DNA of 64,000 nucleotides from Verrucomicrobiota bacterium (lineage in GTDB: Bacteria > Verrucomicrobiota > Kiritimatiellia > UBA8416 > JABMPJ01), in assembly GCA_018648805.1 (NCBI GenBank), contig JABGQM010000014.1, positions 1 through 64,000 on the forward strand. Reading direction: 5' to 3'. Positions within the stretch are counted from its first letter, which is position 1; each line of letters begins with the position of its first letter. A model generated the notes under the pieces. The model made no database searches, was not told where the DNA came from, and worked only from the letters and a program-made list of their open reading frames with translations. The position numbers and the translations under genes were made by a program. Shown in pieces: positions 1 through 8,074 of the stretch.

Positions 1-131
1 GGAGCCTGATTGGTCTTTGTTCAGTTCAGCCTGGCCACCAACTCCCGAATCACTGTGAGAGAGTTCGTTCCGTGAACCACAACCGGGAGAACGGCTGTCT
101 CGTGATCATACGTGGGCTTCGGCGGATCGGG

Positions 132-2609
132 CTACTCCGCTGGCGTGGCGCGGATTCGTATGAATCCGTAGGGCTCGATATCCAGAGACCCTTGCCACTC
201 TTCGCGCTCACCCGCATCTCCCACGAAGGTGTTGAGGATGCCGTTGGTAATCCAGTCGTCGAAGAGGGTGACGGCCCATACGGGTTCGAGCAACACATCG
301 GTTACGCCCTTGGCTTTGTAGTACGTGAAGACAAACTTGTTTCCGGCGTCCGGTACGGGAACAGTCATCAGGTCGAGCATGTCGCAAGGATCCATGGCCG
401 CAAGGCCGCTGGCATATTTTAGTAGGTTGCCGGTTTCGTCACCGGCCGGCGTATTGCTGTAGCCGCTTTCGCCGGCAGGGATTTCCTGTGATGCAAGCCA
501 ACTGGAGTAACCGTCCCAGAACCCATTCGTGAAACAGGAAAGTTTTGGGTAGCCATTCATGTACCACGTATCCTTGGTGCCATTGGCGGTTTCGCCAGCA
601 AAATCCCATCCATTCGACGTGAATGTCGATTCGGTACGCATCTCGGCAGTACTCTTTCCTGAACCTCCGTAGCTGGTGGCGGTGCCAGATGTTTCAGTAT
701 CCCAAAACGAGCTGCTCACTACGCTGTTGGGTGAAGGTAGTGTTACGGCAGGCACCCCGGCGGGCGCGTTCGTTGTCCCGAAGAGCCCTCCCACGACCGC
801 CATGGCGCCGTCGGATGACGTCTGCATCGTGGAATAGCACTCGACGATGTCGCCGTGCTGCATACCGCATATGCCTCCGACTGCCTCAGCGTAGTTCCCC
901 AATCCTCTTGCAGAGCCCATGGTGTAGCAGTTGCTGATGACACTTGTGCTTGGTGTGCTGGCACCAAGGAGCTGGTTGGCGCCCGCGATGCCCCCGATCA
1001 GCCCCTTGCCAGCCACGTCGGCCGAGACAAAACATTCACTGACGGTTCCATTCCAATTGAGACCGCATATGCCACCCACGTAGTATGAGTTGGTACCGCC
1101 CTGAACCGAGCCGGAGGCAAAGCACTGACGGACCACCATCCCAAGGTTATCGCCGGCCAGCATACCGAGGCCCTGTGAGTTCACCCCGCCCCGGATCGTG
1201 ACGTTGAGCAGCGCCAGATGTTCTACACAGCCGCCAGAGCCGGGGAAGCCCGACAGTGAGCCGAAAAGTCCGAGGCCGTAGTAGTTGGCTCCCCCAGTGT
1301 CGATGGTGAGATTACGGATGGTATGGCCGTTTCCGTCGAAAGAGCCCCTGAACGCCATACCTGAGTTGCTGGAGTCGTTGGGGTCACCGTCGGATGAAAT
1401 AACCGAGTTGGTGAAAACCATGCCGGCCAAGTCAATGTTGTTCACGAGAATGAAGTGCCTGTCGTAGTCACAGCGGGTCGCCGCCAGGGCGAAGAGGTCG
1501 TTGGTGTCAGCTATGCGGAACGGGTCGCCCTCTATGCCTGCTCCGCCACTGTATGTGTTGAGCTCTTGGTAGCTGGTGGTTAATGCCACGTCCTCCGCGG
1601 GCATTGTGAACAGTGCGAGGGCATTGGTTACACTGTCGAAATTGCTCGTGTACGCGGCAGGCTCAACGACCCAGCGATCGAACGGACGCTGCGGGCAGTC
1701 GAAGTCGCCGTATGCTTCGACTACGGCAAGGGCACCCTCCTCGTAACGGGCTTGTCCTGAACCGCCGTTGACTCTGAGAAAGTACGTGGGTGGAGGAAGC
1801 GTATCGAGAATGGCGACTGCCAGCGTGTCGTTGTTGGTCACGCCCCGGTAGACATGCCGCACGGAGATGTTGACCGACTCGTTGGTGTCGACGCGGATGG
1901 TAGTGAGCACGCCGACGGCGCTGATCTCTGCATATGGGCTGTCCTCACTCCATAGTGCCGCTGCGGCCACGTTCTGCGTGCTGGCGTCGCTGAATGTGGC
2001 GATGCAGGCATACGTGGCTTGCGATACCTCGGCAACCGACGTGGTGCCGCTGATGTGAATCGATGTCAGCTCTGGTTTGTAGTTTGCGGTCAGCGTGACG
2101 GCGTTATTGGGCATCGTGAAGGTCGTGTTACTTGATGTCGCCGAGGCGACTTCACCGATGTAGCCTATTGGGGCCGCAGTCCAGCGGTCGAAGAACCAGT
2201 CGACTGGCGGCGGGTCCGCCGCGATCTCGACCTCTACACGATCCCTGTAGTCGCCATCACCCGTGCCGTTCTCGACAGTCAACGTGTGCGGGATCAGGTC
2301 GCGGATCGATGCGCCCTGGCTCGCATAGTGAAGGCTGCCGCCGTAGAGATAGGCTGCTGAAACCGTCACTGCAACCTGTGAAGGGACGTCACTGGCCGTC
2401 AGCAACCCCGTGGCGTCAATGGACGCGTAGGCACTGTTCTCCGACCATGTGACATCGAGGGTCACGTTGCTGGTGCTCTGGTCGTTGAACGTGGCGGTGC
2501 AGGTATAGTTGACCTGGGTGAGCTCCCGGATCGTGAGCGGGCCGTCGACTTCCAGGCTAGCCACGCCCAGCAGATAGGTGGCGTTCAGTGTCACGTTCCC
2601 TGCCGGCAT
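132..2609 (-). CDS. GLUG/Big/InlB surface protein, C-terminal part (frame-disrupted)
   Basis: This is the downstream portion of the same gene, in the shifted frame. The in-frame ATG at 2609 (MPAGNVTLNATY) has no convincing ribosome site and lies inside an InlB-type domain, so it is probably not a real start. Domains in order are: the end of one InlB-B-like repeat; a bacterial Ig-like (Big_2) domain (LTQVNYTCTATFND...VTWSENSAYASIDATGLLT); a second InlB-B-like repeat ending FTMPNNAVTLTANY; a second Big_2 domain; a third InlB-B-like repeat; and a second GLUG block that opens GGAGIEGDPFRIADTNDL. The C-terminal ~110 residues resemble no sorting domain I recognise. If the frame is intact in the cell, the protein is a large exported multi-domain surface protein. 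If not, only the upstream half is secreted. Confidence 0.7.
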   Translation of the reverse strand: MPAGNVTLNATYLLGVASLEVDGPLTIRELTQVNYTCTATFNDQSTSNVTLDVTWSENSAYASIDATGLLTASDVPSQVAVTVSAAYLYGGSLHYASQGASIRDLIPHTLTVENGTGDGDYRDRVEVEIAADPPPVDWFFDRWTAAPIGYIGEVASATSSNTTFTMPNNAVTLTANYKPELTSIHISGTTSVAEVSQATYACIATFSDASTQNVAAAALWSEDSPYAEISAVGVLTTIRVDTNESVNISVRHVYRGVTNNDTLAVAILDTLPPPTYFLRVNGGSGQARYEEGALAVVEAYGDFDCPQRPFDRWVVEPAAYTSNFDSVTNALALFTMPAEDVALTTSYQELNTYSGGAGIEGDPFRIADTNDLFALAATRCDYDRHFILVNNIDLAGMVFTNSVISSDGDPNDSSNSGMAFRGSFDGNGHTIRNLTIDTGGANYYGLGLFGSLSGFPGSGGCVEHLALLNVTIRGGVNSQGLGMLAGDNLGMVVRQCFASGSVQGGTNSYYVGGICGLNWNGTVSECFVSADVAGKGLIGGIAGANQLLGASTPSTSVISNCYTMGSARGLGNYAEAVGGICGMQHGDIVECYSTMQTSSDGAMAVVGGLFGTTNAPAGVPAVTLPSPNSVVSSSFWDTETSGTATSYGGSGKSTAEMRTESTFTSNGWDFAGETANGTKDTWYMNGYPKLSCFTNGFWDGYSSWLASQEIPAGESGYSNTPAGDETGNLLKYASGLAAMDPCDMLDLMTVPVPDAGNKFVFTYYKAKGVTDVLLEPVWAVTLFDDWITNGILNTFVGDAGEREEWQGSLDIEPYGFIRIRATPAE

Positions 2610-4110
2610 GGTGAAGGTCGTGTTGGTTGAAGCCAGGTTGGCGACGAGGCTTGTGTATGCGGGGGGGGGTCACGGACCACACGTGGAAGACGTGGTTCGA
2701 GGGGACCAGGTCGGCCATGATCGGTATGGCCTGCCCGGGTTCATAGGCGCCGTCACCGGATCCGTTGTCAACGGTGAGCGCGTAGGTTGTGACAGCTCCC
2801 GCCCCATTCAACTCGGGATACCCATTCATGTACCAGATGTCCTCGGTGCCATTGGTGCTTTCGCCTGTGAAATCCCAGCCAGCGCCCGTGAACGTGGCTT
2901 TGCTCTGCATCTCTGCTGTCGTCTTACCCGTGCCCCCGGAGCTAAAGCTCTCTCCCGAGGTCTCAGTGTTCCAGAAGCTGCTACTGACCGTATCAATATT
3001 GTCCCCGCAGAATCCGCCGGACGCCGAACAGGTATTGCAGGATATGTTCCCGACCGAGTAGCTCTTGTTAATGGTTCCGAAGTTCGATCCGCAGAAGCCG
3101 CCCAAGTAGTAGGATGAGCTACCGGTATTGACATCTCCGGCGGCGTAGCAGTTATTGATCGTCACACCGCTCTGGGTTTGTCCACAGAACCCTCCGATAT
3201 AGGTACAGGACGTACCGCCTTGGATCGCACCGGCTGCACGGCAGCGGTCGACTGCCGCAACACATGAACTGTCAAAAAAGCCGATCAGTCCGCCGCTCAG
3301 GGTTGAGGCACTCCCGATCGTGACGAGGACAGTGGCCTGGCAGTCGCTGATGGAGCCATTGTAATGATAGTAGGAACCTATCAGGCCGCCGGCATACGCG
3401 GAATTGCTGCCTCCTGTCACTGTTCCGTTGGCGGCGCAGTGTGTGATGTTGCACATGCTGACGCTCCCCAGGAGCCCGCCGATGTAGCGCGAGGTATTGC
3501 CGCCTGAAAGTGTGACGACGGAGGAACACTTCTCGATCTCTGTCACGCTTACCTGCCCGCATAGCCCGCCCATGTAGTACACACTGTTCCCCGACGTCAT
3601 GGTTCCGCTGGTCAGGCAGTTGGTCAGAGTGCCTGACGCGGTGTACCCGGCAACAGCCCCGACGTAGTAGAGGTTCCCGTCGCCATCTCCTGCCGTAACG
3701 CACACATTCTCTACCTCTAGGTTACGCACGGTGGCTCCATTGACATAGCCGAACAGGCCGAGGAAGTGGTGGTCCTCGCCCCCTGTATCGATCGTGAGAT
3801 TACGGATCACATGGTTGTTGCCGTCGAGTCCTCCGGAGAACTGTGTGCCCTGAAACGTCGCATCCGTGTGGTTCGTGTCGGCCGCGATGACGGCCGTGCT
3901 GAAGGTTTCATTCGTGAGGTCGATATCCGCGGTAAGCACGAAGTGCTGGCCATAGTCAGTGGGAGTGGTACCCAAGAGCAATAGGTCTGCTTTGGTGGCG
4001 AGCTGGTAGGGATCGGGTTCCGTACCGGAGCCCCCGCTATAGGTGGCAGCCCTAATGGGGCCAGAAAACACGGAAACCGAGATCAGTAGCCATACCCAGA
4101 CGCGTGCCAT
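2557..4110 (-). CDS. GLUG-repeat surface protein, N-terminal part (frame-disrupted)
   Basis: This is the exported N-terminal half of a large repeat protein. I place the start at the ATG ending at 4110, because a GGAGGAG ribosome site lies just upstream; the frame also stays open upstream to 4143. The first residues (MARVWVWLLISVSVFSG) form a signal peptide ending near IRA. Then comes the usual GLUG-family entry (YSGGSGTEPDPYQLATKADL) and at least six GLUG-like repeats of the form GG(L/F)(C/I)G...(V/I)..C. An InlB-B-like domain starts with LTVDNGSGDGAYEPG. The frame is lost in a run of nine cytosines (minus strand, 2661-2669), after which about 35 unrelated residues follow. Removing one base joins it exactly to the next entry, giving one protein of about 1325 residues. 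A surface or adhesin-like role is inferred from the family. Confidence 0.8.
   Translation of the reverse strand: MARVWVWLLISVSVFSGPIRAATYSGGSGTEPDPYQLATKADLLLLGTTPTDYGQHFVLTADIDLTNETFSTAVIAADTNHTDATFQGTQFSGGLDGNNHVIRNLTIDTGGEDHHFLGLFGYVNGATVRNLEVENVCVTAGDGDGNLYYVGAVAGYTASGTLTNCLTSGTMTSGNSVYYMGGLCGQVSVTEIEKCSSVVTLSGGNTSRYIGGLLGSVSMCNITHCAANGTVTGGSNSAYAGGLIGSYYHYNGSISDCQATVLVTIGSASTLSGGLIGFFDSSCVAAVDRCRAAGAIQGGTSCTYIGGFCGQTQSGVTINNCYAAGDVNTGSSSYYLGGFCGSNFGTINKSYSVGNISCNTCSASGGFCGDNIDTVSSSFWNTETSGESFSSGGTGKTTAEMQSKATFTGAGWDFTGESTNGTEDIWYMNGYPELNGAGAVTTYALTVDNGSGDGAYEPGQAIPIMADLVPSNHVFHVWSVTPPRIHKPRRQPGFNQHDLHHAGRERDTERHLSAGRG
2661..2669. other. Homopolymer C9 (minus strand) causing a frameshift
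   Basis: Nine consecutive G on the plus strand (C on the coding strand) sit exactly where the two halves of the GLUG protein change frame. With eight C the coding strand reads V-T-P-P-A-Y-T-S and continues into the C-terminal half. With nine it reads V-T-P-P-R-I-H-K and soon stops. It could be a sequencing error, a true mutation or a slipped-strand phase-variation tract. Confidence 0.85.
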
Positions 4111-4563
4111 CGCAAGCTCTCCTCCTATGCAGAGTTTCTTCAATCCATGACACTCTTATTAGCACAGAATATTTTCGGGGCAAGCACAATGCAACGGCGC
4201 GTGACGGCGCATGCCGGTGGGGATCGAGTCTCGTCATCTGCCATCTGGCGAGTTTCAACGTGTCCTTTTGGAGCATTTGCGACAATGGCCGACACTGTGA
4301 GACCCTAGAACGCTTATTCCCTGCACTCGGGCGGTATGGCGGTCGGCAATGCTCCGACTAAACCAATGACAAAGCCGCCTGTTTGCCATTCTGGCCATCA
4401 TTTCGTAGCGTAGTGCGGGTGCTATACCGACGCTACGTCGTCTGTCCGGCCCTGGCTCCCACCGGCTCCCGAGGAAATAGGAAAAGCTCTGGAATTTCGG
4501 GAGTCGCATCTGGGTCGTGAAAAATGATAAGGTGATAGCCTGCTGTGAGGGGGATAGTGTCTT
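4111..4563. other. Divergent intergenic region with an inverted repeat
   Basis: This 453-bp spacer separates two divergently transcribed exported-protein genes and should hold both promoters. I see no convincing gene in it. A 7-bp inverted repeat (CGTAGCG at 4404-4410, CGCTACG at 4431-4437) with a 20-bp loop could be an operator or RNA hairpin, but 7 bp is weak evidence. The GGAGGAG ribosome site of the minus-strand gene lies at its left edge, and a GAGGGGGA site for the plus-strand gene lies at its right edge. Confidence 0.4.
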
Positions 4564-5937
4564 GTGAAGGCTGGGGCCGGAAATCGATCTGCGACTGCCG
4601 CCAGGGGGGTGGCGATCCTGTTTGGTCTCCTGTTCCTGGCATCTCCTGCCCGCGCAATTTCCCCGGACCGTTTTGAACCCAACGCCGTTGACGGTCCCAC
4701 CATATGGGGAGCCACTTCCTACCGCTTGGAGAACGGACTAACCCTACACAGCAGCACCGATGAGGACTATTTCAACGTATCTCTTGCACAGGGCCAGAGG
4801 GTCGGCATGCTTTTCGACCATTCACAAGGCGACCTGGACCTCCAACTGATCTGGCCTCAAGGCGCTGCTTCAATCGCACCCATGTGGAACATGGTGGTGG
4901 GGGAATCGTCCAGCACGACCGACAATGAAATGGTAGCCCTCGATAGCGCGCCCATGTCCGTCGCCATCCGTGTATACGGCAAGACGGGGACCGAAACACA
5001 CCCTGATTACGATCTCTTCATCGCTGGCCCGTTATCACAGCCCACAGTAGGTGGTGATCTCGACTACGGCGATCTTGATATAGGCAGCAACGTGGTCCGT
5101 ATGTTGACCATCCACAACAACGACAGTTTTGAGCCGCTGGAGATCCGGTACGTACAGCCGCCATACGGATTCACCGGGGGCTGGACCGGCAACATCCCCC
5201 CGGAAGCGACGCAGCAGGTGCCGATCACTTTCGCACCGACTCTACAGCACGAATACTCCGGCACAGTGCGGGTCAGGAGTTACAATACCGACCAAGTTGA
5301 GTATGCCATTTCAGGGCGTGGCGTACAGTCGACCATTCGCCTGTTGGGCGACCTGTCCTTTGGCGAAGTTGAAGTGGGCAGTAGATCCAACCGTACACTG
5401 ACAATCTGTAATGATGGCAACCAGGCTCTCGCCGTGGCGGGCGTAAGCACCCCGCCCCACTTCCAGTGCGATTGGTCCGGCAGTATTGCCGGCGGCAGTT
5501 CCAATGGTCTGGAGGTTGTCTTCAGCCCCATCGCCCAGCAGGCTTACACGGGTGCCGTGGTTGTGAGCAGCGATGCTGACATGGGCAACGGAACCACCAA
5601 CACGTATGGATCAGGAACGGTAACTACATCGCTCGATTCCGACGGCGATGGAGTATGCAATGCTCATGAGTTTATCGCGGGGACACTACCCGACGACATC
5701 ACGTCATTCTTTCACGTCGACTCCGTCGATCAAGTGTCGTCAAACACGTACGCCATTGAGTGGTTGGGTGTTGCGGGCCGGACATATCGGCTATATGAGT
5801 GTACCAACCTGACCGAAGGCTTCGTCCTGTCGCTTCCCGAAATCCCCTACAGCACACCGACCAACCGTCTGGTCATGCCCTTTGCGGGTGGCCCGATATT
5901 CATCAGACTCGGCGTCTACCTGAGCAACGACCTTTGA
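4564..5937 (+). CDS. Exported protein with PPC-like and two choice-of-anchor D-like domains
   Basis: This is a secreted protein of 457 residues starting at a GTG, with a GAGGGGGA ribosome site about 10 bases upstream. A signal peptide covers roughly residues 1-33 (hydrophobic VAILFGLLFLASPARA). Residues ~38-155 look like a pre-peptidase C-terminal (PPC) domain, with the motif DEDYFNVSLAQGQRV and a DLDLQLIWP strand. Two repeats with the ASPM-SPD-2-Hydin/choice-of-anchor D pattern follow. Each has D(L/I)(D/S)(F/I)G-(D/E)V(E)VGS...R.LTI.N and ends ...G.V.V.S. A calcium-binding DSDGDGVCNAHEF element (TSP3-like) and a short C-terminal strand region close the protein. No catalytic domain is visible. 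A structural or binding role at the cell surface is inferred. Confidence 0.75.
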   Translation: MKAGAGNRSATAARGVAILFGLLFLASPARAISPDRFEPNAVDGPTIWGATSYRLENGLTLHSSTDEDYFNVSLAQGQRVGMLFDHSQGDLDLQLIWPQGAASIAPMWNMVVGESSSTTDNEMVALDSAPMSVAIRVYGKTGTETHPDYDLFIAGPLSQPTVGGDLDYGDLDIGSNVVRMLTIHNNDSFEPLEIRYVQPPYGFTGGWTGNIPPEATQQVPITFAPTLQHEYSGTVRVRSYNTDQVEYAISGRGVQSTIRLLGDLSFGEVEVGSRSNRTLTICNDGNQALAVAGVSTPPHFQCDWSGSIAGGSSNGLEVVFSPIAQQAYTGAVVVSSDADMGNGTTNTYGSGTVTTSLDSDGDGVCNAHEFIAGTLPDDITSFFHVDSVDQVSSNTYAIEWLGVAGRTYRLYECTNLTEGFVLSLPEIPYSTPTNRLVMPFAGGPIFIRLGVYLSNDL

Positions 5938-6085
5938 TCGCCCCGGAGACCGGCGGTGTCCCGTCTCGTGTTTTGACGTGTGGCCGGTGCCAACGTATCG
6001 GAGCACGACCGACAGTGGGCCACTACATTCACCCCGTCCACTCGATTGCTAGCCTCTCGGTTTGCCCCTGGCTCCCCAGCATCCC

Positions 6086-6358
6086 TTAACGGGCGGCGAA
6101 ACCGTAAGGGTTCAGGCGCTGGTTCAATGATGCCTTCTCATGTTCGTACTGCTGAATCCGTTTCGGTCGTCTCACGAGAAGGTAGCTCAACGCACCGATG
6201 CAGTGCGTCAGGACGATGATCAGAATCCAGGTCAGCCTCTGGTTTCCTCCGGGCTTCTCTCGGGTCGCGCAGTCCACAATCATCCAGGTCCAAAGGATGG
6301 TTCCACCAACACCAAATACAAGAAAGACCAGAAACATGAACAGTGTAATATTATTCAT
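6086..6358 (-). CDS. PLDc_N-type small membrane protein (copy 1)
   Basis: This is a 90-residue membrane protein. Two hydrophobic helices (residues ~4-27 and ~42-62) flank the conserved signature W.W.(I/L)VDCATREK, and a basic (R)RPKRI motif follows the second helix. That pattern is typical of the phospholipase-D-nuclease N-terminal (PLDc_N) family found as stand-alone proteins; no nuclease or HKD motif is present. A close paralogue lies at 18121-18363, sharing WI(L)IIVLTH.IGAL.YLLVRRPKRI. The function of stand-alone members is not known to me. A GGAG ribosome site precedes the ATG. Confidence 0.75.
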   Translation of the reverse strand: MNNITLFMFLVFLVFGVGGTILWTWMIVDCATREKPGGNQRLTWILIIVLTHCIGALSYLLVRRPKRIQQYEHEKASLNQRLNPYGFAAR

Positions 6359-6595
6359 TCCTTCATTCTCCAGGCCACCGCCATCCTTGCTTGTTCTCGG
6401 TGATCGGCCACAGTCATACCACAGGACCGCAGGCCTATGTGTAACAGGCTTGTAACACCGGGGCGGCTAGCCGCGAAGATGGAGAATGCTGCCGAGGAGC
6501 GGCGCCACAGTAGAACGGATAGTAGGATTTCTGCCTTGGACAAGAGTGGGCGAGTTTCCGTACTGTGTGTGAACATACACGGGGGGAAGACACCA
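6359..6595. other. Intergenic spacer
   Basis: This 237-bp gap lies between a leftward and a rightward gene. It contains a perfect 12-bp palindrome (GCGGCTAGCCGC, 6463-6474) and two TGTAACA words. A GGGGGGAAG ribosome site at its right end serves the decayed gene that follows. No gene or RNA is recognised. Confidence 0.4.
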
Positions 6596-6976
6596 ATGAG
6601 AATGACTTCAGGCGCAGCGGTCATAGTGCTGCTGATCAGCGTGGCCGTAGCTTATAGTTCCATCCAGAATGTTGTCGCGGCATCACTTCCTGGACCCCAT
6701 CAAGGCCGCGATGTCAGCGCCAGTCCCGAACACGTTGCAGAGCTGGTACGGCAGCTTGGCTCCCCTAGGTTCGTCGAGCGTGAAGAGGCGTCTGAGAAGC
6801 TGAGCAAGCTGGGGGGGCTTGCCGTCTCGGGGCCGCGCTCAACAGCAGCACGCACCGATCCGGGTACGGCGGCTTGGATGCCTCGGACAACTTCACAGGT
6901 TTCCGCATTGTCATCTCGCCACGATCCAAGTGAATGCCAGCGTATCGCCGCCGTGCATTCGGGGCTGGTATCGTAA
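6596..6976 (+). pseudogene. Decayed fusion: HEAT-type leader joined to a sulfatase-modifying-factor-like tail
   Basis: An ATG at 6596 with a strong GGGGGGAAG site begins a signal-peptide-like leader (MRMTSGAAVIVLLISVAVAY). It continues into VAELVRQLGSPRFVEREEAS, the opening of PVC-type HEAT/PBS repeat proteins. After KLSKLGG at a run of seven G (6811-6817) the similarity ends. In the frame one base over, the sequence reads GGACRLGAALNSS...NFTGFRIVISPRSK and stops at 6931-6933. That is the C-terminal CR...GFR pattern of formylglycine-generating-enzyme (FGE-sulfatase) domains. I infer that two unrelated genes were joined by a deletion through G-rich sequence, leaving a non-functional remnant. 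The original frame runs on to 6976 with no recognisable content. Confidence 0.55.
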
Positions 6977-7261
6977 GCTGGTTGGCCTATGGTACCGCCT
7001 TGCCTGCATCCCCATGGCCATCGCCATCCGAGAGCCAGCCAGTTCCAGCGCCGTGACGGTACTGGCCCACGTGCGCGGCATCTGGCCCATGCGCATGCTT
7101 ATGTTCCCGCTCGGACTGCGCCGCAAAGGGTAGCACCCGCCTCGTAGTATCCCGACGCTCCCTGCCTCTGTGTCGTTTGGCTGTTCGAATGTTCGGCTGT
7201 TCATTCTCGACCACGCGCCTTATCCTGCCACACATGCAGCAACAGAAAGAGGAGCGATGCC
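6934..7261. other. Intergenic region, no gene recognised
   Basis: About 330 bp follow the decayed gene. Short open frames exist on both strands, but none has a good start, family resemblance or codon pattern like the neighbours. An AGAGGAG ribosome site for the PanB-like gene lies at the right end. The rest may be further remnant of the deleted genes. Confidence 0.4.
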
Positions 7262-8068
7262 ATGTCCATATCAACCGTAGCTGATCTTCTGGCGACCAAG
7301 GGCAAGCGTCAGCTGGTACTCACCACCGCTTTCGATGCGTGGACCGCCAAGGCGGCCGAAGAGTCCGGCATCGACATGATCCTGGCATGGGGCGAAACCC
7401 TGGAGCACAGCAAGTGGGTCATCGACTCTGTCCGGCAGGGCGCGCCGAACACATTGATTGGTTCCGGCCTACCTTCGATTGGTGCCTATTCCAGCGAAGC
7501 GGAAGCCTTGCGGTTGGCCGGAGAGCTGCGGGCCGCGGGCAATGATATTGTCTACTGCTCCGGTCTTGTTCCCGAGAAGTTTGCCGCCCTCTCCCGCCAG
7601 CACTACCCCTGTTGCGGCCATGTGGGGTATCTGCCCGTGAATGACACGTGGTATGGCGGCCCGAGAGCCGTCGGCAAGACCAGTGAGGAGGCGCTCGAGG
7701 TGTACGAAGCCACCATGGCGCTCGAGGAGGCCGGCTGCATCGCGGTCGAGATGGAGGTGGTCCCGGCCAAGGTCGCGGCACGGATCACCGAGCAGACCCG
7801 TATGCTCGTGTTCTCCATGGGCAGCGGGCCGGATTGTGACGGCCAGTTCATCTTTTCGAGCGATATTCTGGGAACCCATACCGGCCACTATCCACGCCAT
7901 TCCATCACGTATGCGTCCCTGTTCAAGACCGCTGTTGATGCGCTGAGCCGGTATCGTGAAGACGTCCTCAGTGGCGACTATCCCCGCGCCGCCCACACTA
8001 TCGATATGACGGATCAGGAATACGAGAAGTTTTCCGCGTCACTGGAAAGCCGCGCACAGGATGGGTAG
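7262..8068 (+). CDS. PanB-like (ketopantoate hydroxymethyltransferase superfamily) enzyme
   Basis: This 268-residue protein has the overall PanB/PEP-mutase-superfamily barrel. It starts LVLTTAFDAWTAKAAEESGI, like the PanB opening, and keeps the EMEVVPAKVAARITEQTR and SMGSGPDCDGQFI segments that match the PanB glutamate strand and the GAGP-x-CDGQ loop. The metal site differs from E. coli PanB. The VGDSL aspartate is replaced in AWGETL, and the DLPF aspartate is replaced in SGLPS. The usual binding Lys strand is not evident. It could be a divergent panB or, more likely, a relative with another alpha-keto acid or PEP-type substrate. An AGAGGAG site lies 5-6 bases before the ATG. It stands alone, without panC or panD. 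Confidence 0.7.
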   Translation: MSISTVADLLATKGKRQLVLTTAFDAWTAKAAEESGIDMILAWGETLEHSKWVIDSVRQGAPNTLIGSGLPSIGAYSSEAEALRLAGELRAAGNDIVYCSGLVPEKFAALSRQHYPCCGHVGYLPVNDTWYGGPRAVGKTSEEALEVYEATMALEEAGCIAVEMEVVPAKVAARITEQTRMLVFSMGSGPDCDGQFIFSSDILGTHTGHYPRHSITYASLFKTAVDALSRYREDVLSGDYPRAAHTIDMTDQEYEKFSASLESRAQDG

Positions 8069-8074
8069 TGCCAT

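Noticed and set aside
2557-2669. Programmed ribosomal frameshift in the GLUG gene
   Set aside because: No stimulatory structure or typical slippery heptamer is evident beyond the homopolymer, so phase variation, mutation or error is simpler.
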